From: Lysobacter sp. BMK333-48F3
GTDB lineage: Bacteria > Pseudomonadota > Gammaproteobacteria > Xanthomonadales > Xanthomonadaceae
Assembly: GCF_019733395.1 (NCBI RefSeq)
Contig: NZ_JAIHOO010000001.1
Span: 4,216,894-4,280,893, forward strand
DNA length: 64,000 nt
Reading direction: 5' to 3'
Numbering within the stretch: position 1 is the stretch's first letter; each line of letters starts with the position of its first letter. This document shows positions 26,420 to 36,205 of the stretch, one piece after another. A program made the position numbers and the translations under genes. Below the pieces are notes generated by a model that was not told the DNA's origin, made no database searches, and saw only the letters and a list, made by a program, of their open reading frames with translations.

Positions 26420-26872
26420 TCAGGCCGCTTCGGGAGCGACGGTGACCTTGACCGTGATTTCGACGTCGGCGTGCAGGTGCAGCAGCACGTCGTATTCGCC
26501 GGTGCGGCGGATCGGGCCTTCACCCATGATCACTTCCGACTTCTCGACCGGGTGGCCGGCCTTGGTCAGCGCCTCGGCGATGTCGCGCGGGGTCACCGAG
26601 CCGTACAGCTTGCCTTCGGTCGCGGCGTTGGCGTAGACGGTGATCTCGACGCCTTCCAGCTTGGCCTTGCGGCCTTCGGCGCCGTCCAGCTGCGACTTGG
26701 CCTTGGCTTCGTACTCGGCGCGACGCGCTTCGAACTCGGCCAGGTTGGTGGCGGTGGCCGGAACGGCCTTGCCCTGCGGCACCAGGAAGTTGCGGCCGTA
26801 GCCCGGCTTGACGTTGACCTTGTCGCCGAGGTTGCCGAGGTTGGTGACCTTCTGCAGGAGGATCAGTTGCAT
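26420..26872 (-). CDS. rplI: 50S ribosomal protein L9
   Basis: Large-subunit protein of 150 residues, the usual length. The N-terminal domain [36 protein letters not shown] is diagnostic. A long connecting helix ([16 protein letters not shown]) and the C-terminal domain ([12 protein letters not shown]) follow. It is last in the rpsF-rpsR-rplI operon and followed by an intrinsic terminator. Confidence 0.98.
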   Translation of the reverse strand: MQLILLQKVTNLGNLGDKVNVKPGYGRNFLVPQGKAVPATATNLAEFEARRAEYEAKAKSQLDGAEGRKAKLEGVEITVYANAATEGKLYGSVTPRDIAEALTKAGHPVEKSEVIMGEGPIRRTGEYDVLLHLHADVEITVKVTVAPEAA

Positions 26873-27038
26873 AGGATTGCTCCGTATTCGTTAGCGGGCC
26901 TGTAGGCCCGCAGCAGGATTCGCTGTCCGAAAAGGCTTTGTGCGCGAGGCGGGACCGCGGCCCTCGCCCCTGCCCTCACCCGCAAGCGGGAAAGGGAGAC
27001 AAAGGGTTCGCCCGCCTGAGGCGGGCGAACGGCCTTAC

Positions 27039-27269
27039 TCAGGCGTTGTGGTTGTCGGTGTACGGGATCAGGGCCAGGAAACGGGCGCGCTTGACGGCCG
27101 TGGCCAGCTGGCGCTGGTACTTCGACTTGGTGCCGGTGACGCGGCTCGGCACGATCTTGCCGGTCTCGGTCAGGTACTGGCGCAGGGTGTTGAGATCCTT
27201 GTAGTCGATCTCTTTGACGCCCTCGGCGGTGAACTTGCAGAACTTGCGGCGGCGGAAGAACTTGGACAT
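27039..27269 (-). CDS. rpsR: 30S ribosomal protein S18
   Basis: Small-subunit protein of 76 residues. [29 protein letters not shown] and [19 protein letters not shown] are the family signatures; the protein binds S6. It begins 11 bp after rpsF and is followed by a 166-bp gap before rplI, longer than in the enteric operon. That gap contains a degenerate CCCTCACCCGCAAGCGGG repeat. Confidence 0.98.
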   Translation of the reverse strand: MSKFFRRRKFCKFTAEGVKEIDYKDLNTLRQYLTETGKIVPSRVTGTKSKYQRQLATAVKRARFLALIPYTDNHNA

Positions 27270-27280
27270 GGGGGCGATCC

Positions 27281-27709
27281 TCAGGCGGCTTCGGCGTTGT
27301 CGTCGGCGTTGTCGGCGGTGCCGACAGCGTTGTCGCTGTCGTCGTCACGACGACGGCGCTCGCCGCGCTCGGGCTTGTCGCCCTTCTCGTCCTTGAACTT
27401 CATGATCAGCGACTGCTCGGTGTCGGCTTCGTCGCGCTTCATGACCAGGTGACGCAGGACGGCGTCGTTGAAACGGAAGCCGTCGACCAGCTCGTTCAGC
27501 ACGGTCTGGGTGACTTCGATGTTGAGCAGGACGTAGTGGGCCTTGACCAGGTTCTCGATCGGGTAGGCCAGCTGGCGGCGGCCCCAGTCTTCGAGACGGT
27601 GGATCTTGCCTTCGCCGCCTTCGATCAGCGACTTGTAGCGCTCGATCATGGCCGGCACCTGCTCGCTCTGGTCCGGATGGACCAGGAACACGACTTCGTA
27701 ATGACGCAT
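27281..27709 (-). CDS. rpsF: 30S ribosomal protein S6
   Basis: Small-subunit protein of 142 residues with the core [29 protein letters not shown] and [18 protein letters not shown]. The C-terminal tail ([27 protein letters not shown]) is acidic and poorly ordered; in some bacteria this tail is glutamylated by RimK. It heads the operon rpsF-rpsR-rplI. Confidence 0.98.
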   Translation of the reverse strand: MRHYEVVFLVHPDQSEQVPAMIERYKSLIEGGEGKIHRLEDWGRRQLAYPIENLVKAHYVLLNIEVTQTVLNELVDGFRFNDAVLRHLVMKRDEADTEQSLIMKFKDEKGDKPERGERRRRDDDSDNAVGTADNADDNAEAA

Positions 27710-27951
27710 GGTGTGATTCCTTGTGGATGAAGGACCGCCGACGGCAGCCCGGTTCAGCCCCCCAACGCCGCAACGGCGCGGTGGAGCAAGGTCCCCTGCC
27801 CGGCCTGAGGCCGCGCGGGAGCCGGAAAGTATGGCAGCCCGGGGCTTGCGGGGCAAATCGCCCCTACGCCCTGCCCCAGGCCGAGCGTCGCAGCCGGCCT
27901 TTCAGGCCCAAGGCCCCGGCTTCGACGAATCCCGAGCCCCAGCCAAAAATC

Positions 27952-29754
27952 TCAGTCCTTGCCGAGATTGCTCTTCTTGCGCGCGATCCAGGCATCGATG
28001 TGCTTCTCCAGCACCGCCAGCGGCACCGAGCCGGTCGCCAGCACCTCGTCGTTGAACTCGCGCAGGTCGAAGCCCTCGCCCAGGGACTGGCGCGAACGCT
28101 CGCGCAACTCGGAGATCTTCAGCTGGCCGATCTTGTAGGCCAGGGCCTGGCCCGGCCAGCCGATGTAGCGGTCGATCTCGTTGACCACGTCCTGCTCGGT
28201 CTTGGGCGCGTTGTCGAGGAAGAAGGCGATCGCCTTGTCGCGGCTCCAGCCCTTGCTGTGCATGCCGGTGTCGACCACCAGCCGCACCGCCCGCCACATG
28301 TCGTAGGCCAACTGGCCCATGCGGTCGTAGGGGTCGTCGTACAGGCCCATGTCGTAGCCCAGGCGCTCGGCGTACAGGCCCCAGCCCTCGCCGTAGGCGA
28401 CGAAATAACCGGTGCGGCGGAACATCGGCGCATCGGCCAGTTCCAGGCCGCTGGCGAACTGGAAATGGTGGCCCGGCACCGCCTCGTGCAGCGACAGCGG
28501 GATCATTTCCCAGGTCGGCCGGGTCTCGGGCTTGTACAGGTTGACGTAATAAAACCCGGCGCGGGTGCCGTCGACCGCGCCCGGCAGGTAATAGGCCGTG
28601 GTCGTGTCGGGGGCGACGTTGTCGGGGATCGGGCGCACGCCGTAGGGCTGGCGCGGAATCTTCTTGGAGATCTTGACCAGCTCCGGATCGATCCGCTTGG
28701 ACACCGCGCGATAGGCGGTCAGCAGCGCCTCCGGCGTCTTATGGAAGAACTTCGGGTCGCTGCGCAGGTGGGCGAAGAACTCGGCCAGGCTGCCCTTGAA
28801 GCCGACTTCGGCCTTGACCTTCTCCATCTCGGCGCGGATCCGCGCCACTTCCTTGAGCCCGATCTGGTGGATCTGCTCGGCGCTGAGGTCGGTGGTGGTG
28901 AAATCGGCGGCGAGGAAGTCGTAGTAAGCCTTGCCGTCGGGCAGCTCGCTGGCGGCGATGCTGCTGCGCGCGGCCGGCAGGTACTCCTTGTCGAAATAGG
29001 CGGCGAAGTCGCGGTAGGCCGGCACCACCCGCTCGCGGATCAGTTGCTGCGCTTCGCGCTGCAGGCTCTCGCGCTCGGCCGCCGGCACGCCCTCGGGGAA
29101 GCGCGCGAACGGCTTGTACAACGGGCTCTTGGCCGGGTCGTCGACGATCTGCTTGGCGATCTGCGCCGGCACCCGCTGCATCAGCACCTTCGGCGGCACG
29201 ATGCCGGCCTTGACGCCCTCGCGCATCAGCGCCTGGTTCTGCTCGATCAGGGCCGGCAGGCCGCGCAGGCGCGCCAGCCAGTCGCGGTAGTCCTTCGCGG
29301 TCTGGAACGGTTGCGCTTCCAGGATGCCGTCGGCCAGTTGCACGCCGCCGCTCTGCCCGACCGGGATCAGGTACTCGCGGAAACGCTGCCGCTGCACCGA
29401 CTTCTCCAGGTTCCAGGCGAACACGTCGTAATTGAGCTGGTCGGCCTCAGACAGACTGCTGCGGTCGATCGCCTTCAGCCGCGCCAGGGCGGCGCGGTCG
29501 GCGGCCTGGCGGGCCTGGGTCGCGGCCAGGCCGACATCGCTCCAGCGGTCGTTGTAGCGCTTGTCGCCGTTGAAGGTCGCGCCTTCCGGATTCTCGCGCA
29601 GGCCGCGCTGCCATTCCTCGTCGAACAGGGCGTGCAGGGCTTGCGCGCTGGCGTTGCGTTGGACCGCGGCCGGCTCGGCCTGGGCGGAAGCGGCGGCGAT
29701 GGGCAGGGCCAGGCCGGCCGCGATCGCGGCGGCGAGCAGAACGGGTCGAAGCAT
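27952..29754 (-). CDS. exported DUF885 putative metallopeptidase
   Basis: A 600-residue protein with signal peptide MLRPVLLAAAIAAGLALPIAAASAQA. It belongs to the DUF885 family of helical, carboxypeptidase-Taq/M32-like proteins, with the putative zinc site LSLHEAVPGHHFQ near residues 422-434 and a downstream Glu in VAYGEGWGLYAERLG. The N-terminal segment FDEEWQRGLRENPEGATFNGDKRYND is typical of the family. It is probably a periplasmic or secreted peptidase; substrates are unknown. It stands alone. Confidence 0.88.
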   Translation of the reverse strand: MLRPVLLAAAIAAGLALPIAAASAQAEPAAVQRNASAQALHALFDEEWQRGLRENPEGATFNGDKRYNDRWSDVGLAATQARQAADRAALARLKAIDRSSLSEADQLNYDVFAWNLEKSVQRQRFREYLIPVGQSGGVQLADGILEAQPFQTAKDYRDWLARLRGLPALIEQNQALMREGVKAGIVPPKVLMQRVPAQIAKQIVDDPAKSPLYKPFARFPEGVPAAERESLQREAQQLIRERVVPAYRDFAAYFDKEYLPAARSSIAASELPDGKAYYDFLAADFTTTDLSAEQIHQIGLKEVARIRAEMEKVKAEVGFKGSLAEFFAHLRSDPKFFHKTPEALLTAYRAVSKRIDPELVKISKKIPRQPYGVRPIPDNVAPDTTTAYYLPGAVDGTRAGFYYVNLYKPETRPTWEMIPLSLHEAVPGHHFQFASGLELADAPMFRRTGYFVAYGEGWGLYAERLGYDMGLYDDPYDRMGQLAYDMWRAVRLVVDTGMHSKGWSRDKAIAFFLDNAPKTEQDVVNEIDRYIGWPGQALAYKIGQLKISELRERSRQSLGEGFDLREFNDEVLATGSVPLAVLEKHIDAWIARKKSNLGKD

Positions 29755-29942
29755 GGCGGGTTCCCCGGGAAACAGTCCCCGAGTCTAGCCCGCGGCGCCG
29801 GCGGCGCCTTATGGCGAAAGTTGGGCCGGGCGCCGAAATCTGGCGCGCCGAACGAAGCGCTTCGAAGCTGGCGCGCCGATTCAGACCGGCCCAGGCAGGC
29901 GCGATGCCCTGCGGCGATCGCCGCCGGCCGCGCGCCCGCGCC

Positions 29943-30281
29943 TCAGGCCGCGTCGGCCGAGGTGGTGAAGCTTTCGCCGCAGCCGCACTCGGCGGTGGCG
30001 TTGGGGTTCTGGAACACGAACATCTCGCCCAGTCCCTGCTTGAGGAAGTCGATGCGGGTGCCGTCGACCAGCGGCAGGCTGATCGGGTCGACGTAGATGC
30101 GTACGCCGTCCTGCTCGAACACGGTGTCGCCTTCGCGCGCCTCGCGCGCCAGGTCGGCGGTGTGCTGCCAGCCCGAGCAACCGGTCTTGGTCACGCCGAA
30201 GCGCAGCCCCAGTGTGCCGGGCGATTCGGCCAGGAAGTGCTGGACGCGGGCGAGAGCGGCGGGAGCGAGGGTGACGGCCAT
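29943..30281 (-). CDS. A-type iron-sulfur carrier (HesB/IscA/ErpA family)
   Basis: A 112-residue carrier delivering Fe-S clusters to apoproteins. The three conserved cysteines are seen in TKTGCSGW and ECGCGESF near the C-terminus, with the family segment LGLRFGVTKTGCSGWQH. Whether it is IscA or ErpA cannot be decided by eye; no isc or suf genes adjoin it. It is divergent from asnS. Confidence 0.9.
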   Translation of the reverse strand: MAVTLAPAALARVQHFLAESPGTLGLRFGVTKTGCSGWQHTADLAREAREGDTVFEQDGVRIYVDPISLPLVDGTRIDFLKQGLGEMFVFQNPNATAECGCGESFTTSADAA

Positions 30282-30562
30282 GGACGGGGCTTCTTGGGGA
30301 CTTGCGGTGGAGGGTCGGCGCAGCGGATCGCGACGCCGGATTCATGTTATCAGCCCGGCCGCGGCCGGCTGTACCCGATATGGCGGCTGACCGGACCGGT
30401 TCAAGCCTGGGTTCAGGCCCGTGCCGCCGGACCGAGGCGCCGGGCCCAAGGCGGCACCGTGACCGCCGCCGCAGTTCGCCGGACCCTGCCCCCGGCGCGT
30501 GCGGCCGGCGCCATCCGTTATGATCGCCCTCCCTCACACGCAACGCGCTAAGGCGGCACGAC

Positions 30563-31963
<1,401 letters not shown>

Positions 31964-31994
31964 GTACATCGGAGCGGCTGCGTCCGCTCCCAGC

Positions 31995-32079
31995 CGTCGT
32001 TCCCGCGAAAGCGGGAACCCAGGGCTTCATCGCGACCGCGCCGTGAAGTCTCTGGATCCCCGCCTTCGCGGGGACGACG
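31995..32079. repeat. short inverted-repeat element, nuclease-free relative of the 53.4-kb unit
   Basis: The left arm starts CGTCGTTCCCGCGAAAGCGG (31995-32014) and runs to 32024. The right arm (about 32050-32079) is its near reverse complement. A short interior ends GTGAAGTCTCTGG (32043-32055). Each arm is itself a TTCCCGC/GCGGGAA-type hairpin. It is the same layout as 53378-53749 but without the GIY-YIG gene, and has one TGAAGTCTC (32044-32052) where the larger unit has two. Confidence 0.85.
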
Positions 32080-32142
32080 ATCACCGTCGTGCGCGGCGAG
32101 CGGCCGGCAACGCGCTCCCCGCGCCTCATCGAGAGGCAGCGA

Positions 32143-32448
32143 GTGATCCTGTTCCTGGCCCTGACTTTCGTCGGCATCGCGATCTCCGCCGCGTGCGCGT
32201 TCGCGATCTTCTGGCCGCTGGCGCTGGTGCATCTGCGCGACCGCCACCCCTCGCTGCGCGGCGAACTCGGCGAGGCCGCGTTCGTCAGCCCGCAGGCCTG
32301 GCGCTGGCTGCTCGGCAGCCGCTACCGCAGCGCCGGCGACCGCAACCTCGACGGGCTGGCGACGCCGGCGCGGATTTCCCTGTTGACCGTTTTCGCCGCA
32401 CTGGCCTGCGCCGGCCTGCTGTGGCTGCTTTCCATGGTGGTGTCATGA
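32143..32448 (+). CDS. small two-helix membrane protein
   Basis: A 101-residue protein with two predicted membrane helices (ILFLALTFVGIAISAACAFAIFW near the N-terminus; ISLLTVFAALACAGLLWLLSM at the C-terminus) and a charged loop (LRDRHPSLRGELGEAAF...LLGSRYRSAGDRNLD). The layout recalls universal stress protein B (UspB) of enteric bacteria, but similarity is weak. The GTG at 32143 after GAGAGGCAGC is preferred. The stop overlaps the next gene as ATGA. Confidence 0.65.
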   Translation: MILFLALTFVGIAISAACAFAIFWPLALVHLRDRHPSLRGELGEAAFVSPQAWRWLLGSRYRSAGDRNLDGLATPARISLLTVFAALACAGLLWLLSMVVS

Positions 32449-32786
32449 GCGAATCCGAAATCTCCAGCGCCGGCGACGCCGGCGCTTCCCGCAGCGAGCA
32501 GTGGTGGCTGGCCACCCTCGGCCGCACCGTGATCTGGGCCCGGCTGCGGGTGCGCGAGGCCGGCACCGCCGAGGTCTTCGACAGCGACGGTAATACCCTG
32601 CCCTACGACAGCGAGGACACCGCCCGCGCCGCGCTGATGGACGCCGAGTTCGTCGAACTCGACGGCCTCGACGAGGACGACGCGCAAGCGCGCGGCTTCG
32701 CCCTGGCCGAACTGGCGCCGCCGCGCGCGGGCGACGACGAGGGCCTGGCCGCGCTGATGATCCAGAAGCTGCCGCAACGGCACTGA
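32445..32786 (+). CDS. conserved hypothetical acidic protein
   Basis: A 113-residue soluble, acidic protein without recognised domain. The middle (VIWARLRVREAGTAEVFDSDGNTLPYDSEDTARAALMDAEFVELDGLDEDDAQARGFAL) looks like a small beta-alpha unit. It is translationally coupled to the upstream membrane protein (ATGA at 32445-32448) and lies 8 bp before the PaiB-like gene, so the three probably form one operon. Confidence 0.7.
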   Translation: MSESEISSAGDAGASRSEQWWLATLGRTVIWARLRVREAGTAEVFDSDGNTLPYDSEDTARAALMDAEFVELDGLDEDDAQARGFALAELAPPRAGDDEGLAALMIQKLPQRH

Positions 32787-32794
32787 GCCCGGCC

Positions 32795-33421
32795 ATGTAC
32801 CTGCCCCGCGCATTCGCCGAAACCGACCTGGGCGCGCTCGACCGCCTGGCCGACGCCTACGACTTCGCCAGCCTGATCACGGTGCGCGAGGGCGCGCCGG
32901 AGGTCAGCCACCTGCCGCTGCTGTACCGGCGCGAGGGCGAGCGGATCGAACTGCGCGGCCACTGGGCCCGGCCCAACCCGCAGGCGCGCCACGCCGGCCC
33001 GGCGCTGGTGGTGCTGCAGGGCCCGCACGCCTATGTCTCGCCGGGCTGGTACCCGGACAAGGAAAGCGCGGCGCGGGTGCCGACCTGGAACTACGCCCTG
33101 GCCCATCTGCACGGCGAGTTGCAGACCTTCGAGGACGAAACAGGACTGGCGCAGTTGGTCGACGACCTCAGCCGCCGCCACGAAGCCCGCCTCGGCAGCG
33201 ACTGGCGCTTCGAATTCGAACGCGACGACCACCGCCGCCAGTTGCGCGGCATCGTCGGCTTCCGCTTCCTGGTCGAGCGGATCGAACTCAAGTTCAAGCT
33301 CAGCCAGAACCATCCCCAGGCCAACCGCGACAGCGTCGTCGCGCGGTTGCAGGCGCAGGATCGCGACGACAGCCGCGCCATCGCCGCGCTGATGCGCGAG
33401 CGCGCCGCGCAGGCCGAGTGA
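32795..33421 (+). CDS. PaiB-like FMN-binding negative transcriptional regulator
   Basis: A 208-residue protein of the PaiB family (flavin-reductase-like split barrel). It begins MYLPRAFAETDLGALDRLADAYDFASLITV and contains PALVVLQGPHAYVSPGWYP, VPTWNYALAHLHGEL and the C-terminal KFKLSQNHPQANRDSVVARL, all family signatures. Bacillus PaiB is linked to control of sporulation and protease genes; the role here is unknown and DNA binding is not obvious from the sequence. Confidence 0.88.
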   Translation: MYLPRAFAETDLGALDRLADAYDFASLITVREGAPEVSHLPLLYRREGERIELRGHWARPNPQARHAGPALVVLQGPHAYVSPGWYPDKESAARVPTWNYALAHLHGELQTFEDETGLAQLVDDLSRRHEARLGSDWRFEFERDDHRRQLRGIVGFRFLVERIELKFKLSQNHPQANRDSVVARLQAQDRDDSRAIAALMRERAAQAE

Positions 33422-33539
33422 CCGGTCGGGTGACCGACCTAGTGAATTGGCGCGCGTTTGCGCGGTCGAAGGACGGCCCGCAAACGCCGGCCGGGACCAT
33501 CGTCCGAGTGAATCGAATCGAGCGAATCGGAGACTGCGT

Positions 33540-34325
33540 ATGGATCTGAACCTCAGCGGCAAGCACGCCCTGGTCTGCGGCGCCTCCGAAGGCATCGGCC
33601 GCGCCGCCGCGCACGAACTGGCCCTGCTCGGCTGCGACGTCACCGTGCTGGCGCGCCGGGCCGAGGCCCTGGCCGAGGTCGCCGCGGCGCTGCCGCGCCA
33701 GGGCGCGCAGGCGCACGGCTGGATCGCCGCCGACGTCGCCGACGCCGCCGGCCTGGCGGCGCAGGTCGAGGCCCTCGCGGCCGGCAAGCCGGTGCAGATC
33801 CTGGTCAACAACACCGGCGGCCCGCCGGGCGGCCCGGCCCATGCCGCCGCCGACGCGGCTTATTTCGATGCCTTCCAGCGCCATCTGATCGCCAACCACA
33901 CCCTGGTGCGCGCGTTGCTGCCGGGCATGCGCTCGGCGCGCTGGGGGCGGATCGTCAACGTGATCTCGACCTCGGTACGCGAACCCATCGTCGGCCTGGG
34001 CGTGTCCAACACCATCCGCGGCGCGGTCGCCAGTTGGGCCAAGACCCTCTCGCGCGAGCTGGCCGGCGACGGCATCACGGTCAACAACGTCCTGCCTGGG
34101 TACACCAAGACCGGACGCATCGAACAGATCATCGCCGACCGTGCGCGCAACAGCGGCCAGTCCGAGCAGGAAGTGATCGAAGCGATGCGCAAGACCGTGC
34201 CGGCGCAGCGCTTCGCCGAACCCGGCGAGATCGCCGCCTGCATCGCCTTCCTGTGCTCGCCGGCGGCCGGCTACGTCAACGGCGTCAGCCTGGCCGTCGA
34301 CGGCGGCCGCATGCAATCGATCTGA
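33540..34325 (+). CDS. short-chain dehydrogenase/reductase lacking the usual Tyr-Lys pair
   Basis: A 261-residue Rossmann-fold protein. NAD(P) is bound by GASEGIGRAAA; the structural motif is NNTGGPPGG rather than NNAG. The active-site region reads VISTSVREPIVGLGVSNTIRGAVASWAKTL, where the normal YxxxK is replaced by SNTIR. This variant is shared by a subgroup annotated as 3-oxoacyl-ACP-reductase-like. Catalysis may use other residues, or the protein may not be a classical reductase. The C-terminal 18 codons overlap, antisense, the 3' end of the minus-strand gene. Confidence 0.85.
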   Translation: MDLNLSGKHALVCGASEGIGRAAAHELALLGCDVTVLARRAEALAEVAAALPRQGAQAHGWIAADVADAAGLAAQVEALAAGKPVQILVNNTGGPPGGPAHAAADAAYFDAFQRHLIANHTLVRALLPGMRSARWGRIVNVISTSVREPIVGLGVSNTIRGAVASWAKTLSRELAGDGITVNNVLPGYTKTGRIEQIIADRARNSGQSEQEVIEAMRKTVPAQRFAEPGEIAACIAFLCSPAAGYVNGVSLAVDGGRMQSI

Positions 34326-36205
34326 GCGCCCAATCCCCTTGTAGGAGCGGCGTCGCGGCGGCCGAGGCGCGAGCGTTCGAACCACCACAGCAGGCTCGCG
34401 GCGGTCAGCCAGGCCAGGAACCAGGGCCAGGCGGGCATGCGCGCCGGCGCGGTCGGTGCGAACCAGCGCGGTTGCGCTGGCTCCAAGGCGACCGCCGCCG
34501 ACGACGGCCGCACTAGCGCCGCGGTCGCCTGGCGCAATTCGTTCGCGCGCAAGCCCGGCGCCTCGTCCTGGGCGCGCACCACGAACGGCACGCGTCGCGT
34601 GCCGTCGACCAGCAGATGCCAGCCGGCCTGTTGCGGCCAGAATCCGGAGCAGCGCCGCGCGCCGCTGGCCGGATCGGGCAGCAATCCGATCTGGCCGCCG
34701 TCTGGCGCGAACACCCGAGCCGAATCGCCCAGCCCGCACAGCACGCTGCGGCGGTGCTGGCGGAACGGGTCCGATTCGGCGGCCTCGTCGCGCAGCGGCG
34801 TTTCGACCGCGTTCGCCCGCGCCAGCGTGGCCACGGCCTGGCTCCACAGCTGCGCATGCAGTTCGTCGCGCCCGGCCAGCACCAGGCGAAAACTGTCGCC
34901 CAAGGTCCATACCGCGACCCGGCCGCGGCCCCGGGCGCGCCAGGCCGCCAACGCCGCGCCGTCGGCGGCGCGCAGCCAGACCTGCGCCGTCGCCGGCAAG
35001 GCCAGCGCCCGCCGGCTCAGCAGCGGCGTCTCGCCAGGCGCTTGCTCCGGCCGCCGCGGCGCATCGGCGCTGCCGGGCCCCAGGCGCGCCCGCACCGCGG
35101 CCTCGTCGCGCGCCTGCGCCGGCCAACGCGCCGGCAGCGCATCCGCGCCGGCGCCGAGCTCGAAACCGAACCCGCGCCACTGCGCCCGGGTCCGCGCCGA
35201 CAAGGGACCGGTGACGCGCAACAGCACGCCGAGCCCGTCGCGCGCCGCCGCAGACACCGCGGTTCGCGAGGCCTCGCTCAAGCCGTCCCAGGCGCGCTCG
35301 TCGACCAGCAGCAGGTCGAAGCCGGCCAGGGTCGCGGCATCGATCGGCAACGGCGGATCGCCGATCTGCAGTCCGGCGCCCAGCGCGATCTGGCTGTGCA
35401 GGCGCACGCCGGCGTCCTCGGCCCAGCGCCGCAGGTACTTCAGCTCCGGATTCGGCGCGCCGGCGAGCAGCAGCACGCGCGGCGCCGCGTCCGTGGCGAC
35501 GTTCAACGGCAGCGACAAGGTGTCGACCGCCGCGCCGCGCGCATCGCGCAGGCGCAGCACGAACTCCACCGGACCGGCCACCCGGGCCAGGCCTTCGAGC
35601 CGGAAGCGTCCGTCGCGCGCCAGCGCGATGCGGTCGATGCGCTGGCCGGCCGGGTCGAGCAGTTCGGCGCTGCCGCCGGCCAGATCGTGGGCGCGGCCGT
35701 GCACGGCGAAGACATTGCCCGCGCTGGCCCGCTGCGGCGGCCACCATTCGCTCAGGCCGCGCGGCAGCGGCGCCGGGACGAAGCTCAGCGCCAGCCCCTG
35801 CGCCGCAGCGTGGTCGCGCGGCTCCAGGCCGGCGCCGATCACCCGCAAACGCCGCGCCTGCGGATGACGGCGCAGGGCCGTGGCCAGGTCCGGCACGCGT
35901 TCGCCGTCCAGACCGGGCGGAGCCTCCGGCAGGACCACCCGCGCCGCATCCGCGGCGAACGCGTCCGGCGCGGCGGCGGCGGTGAGCACGACCAGTTCCG
36001 CCTGCGGCGTGCGCAGCGGCGGCGGCGGGAACAGGGTCAGGAACAGCAGCGCCGCGCACAGCGGTTGCGCGGCCAGCAACAGGCCCAGCCGCCAGGCGCG
36101 TGCGCGATGTTCCGGCACGGTGCGGTACTGGCGCGCGAGCAGGCGCAGCACGGCGACCAGTGTCGCCGATGCCAGCAGGGCGGCGGCCGCGACGCCCGGG
36201 TTCAT
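34271..36205 (-). CDS. large membrane protein of the MoxR/DUF58 module
   Basis: A 644-residue membrane protein, last gene of the module. Two N-terminal helices (GVAAAALLASATLVAVLRLLA; AWRLGLLLAAQPLCAALLFLTLF) are followed by a long periplasmic part. That part includes a class I glutamine-amidotransferase-like segment (APRVLLLAGAPNPELKYLRRWAEDAGVRL...FDLLLVDERAWDGL). A C-terminal helix (WPWFLAWLTAASLLWWFERS) ends it. The usual end would be soon after WWFERSRLGRR. Here the frame continues through a GTAGGAGCGG repeat (34341-34363) into the antisense 3' end of the dehydrogenase gene. The start overlaps the DUF4175 stop (ATGA at 36202-36205). Confidence 0.8.
   Translation of the reverse strand: MNPGVAAAALLASATLVAVLRLLARQYRTVPEHRARAWRLGLLLAAQPLCAALLFLTLFPPPPLRTPQAELVVLTAAAAPDAFAADAARVVLPEAPPGLDGERVPDLATALRRHPQARRLRVIGAGLEPRDHAAAQGLALSFVPAPLPRGLSEWWPPQRASAGNVFAVHGRAHDLAGGSAELLDPAGQRIDRIALARDGRFRLEGLARVAGPVEFVLRLRDARGAAVDTLSLPLNVATDAAPRVLLLAGAPNPELKYLRRWAEDAGVRLHSQIALGAGLQIGDPPLPIDAATLAGFDLLLVDERAWDGLSEASRTAVSAAARDGLGVLLRVTGPLSARTRAQWRGFGFELGAGADALPARWPAQARDEAAVRARLGPGSADAPRRPEQAPGETPLLSRRALALPATAQVWLRAADGAALAAWRARGRGRVAVWTLGDSFRLVLAGRDELHAQLWSQAVATLARANAVETPLRDEAAESDPFRQHRRSVLCGLGDSARVFAPDGGQIGLLPDPASGARRCSGFWPQQAGWHLLVDGTRRVPFVVRAQDEAPGLRANELRQATAALVRPSSAAVALEPAQPRWFAPTAPARMPAWPWFLAWLTAASLLWWFERSRLGRRDAAPTRGLGAQIDCMRPPSTARLTPLT
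34341..34363 (+). repeat. GTAG-headed REP element inside a 3' coding end
   Basis: GTAGGAGCGGCGTCGCGGCG is related to the copies at 23066 and 23141. It lies within the last codons of the 644-residue minus-strand gene, just past the dehydrogenase stop. Confidence 0.7.
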
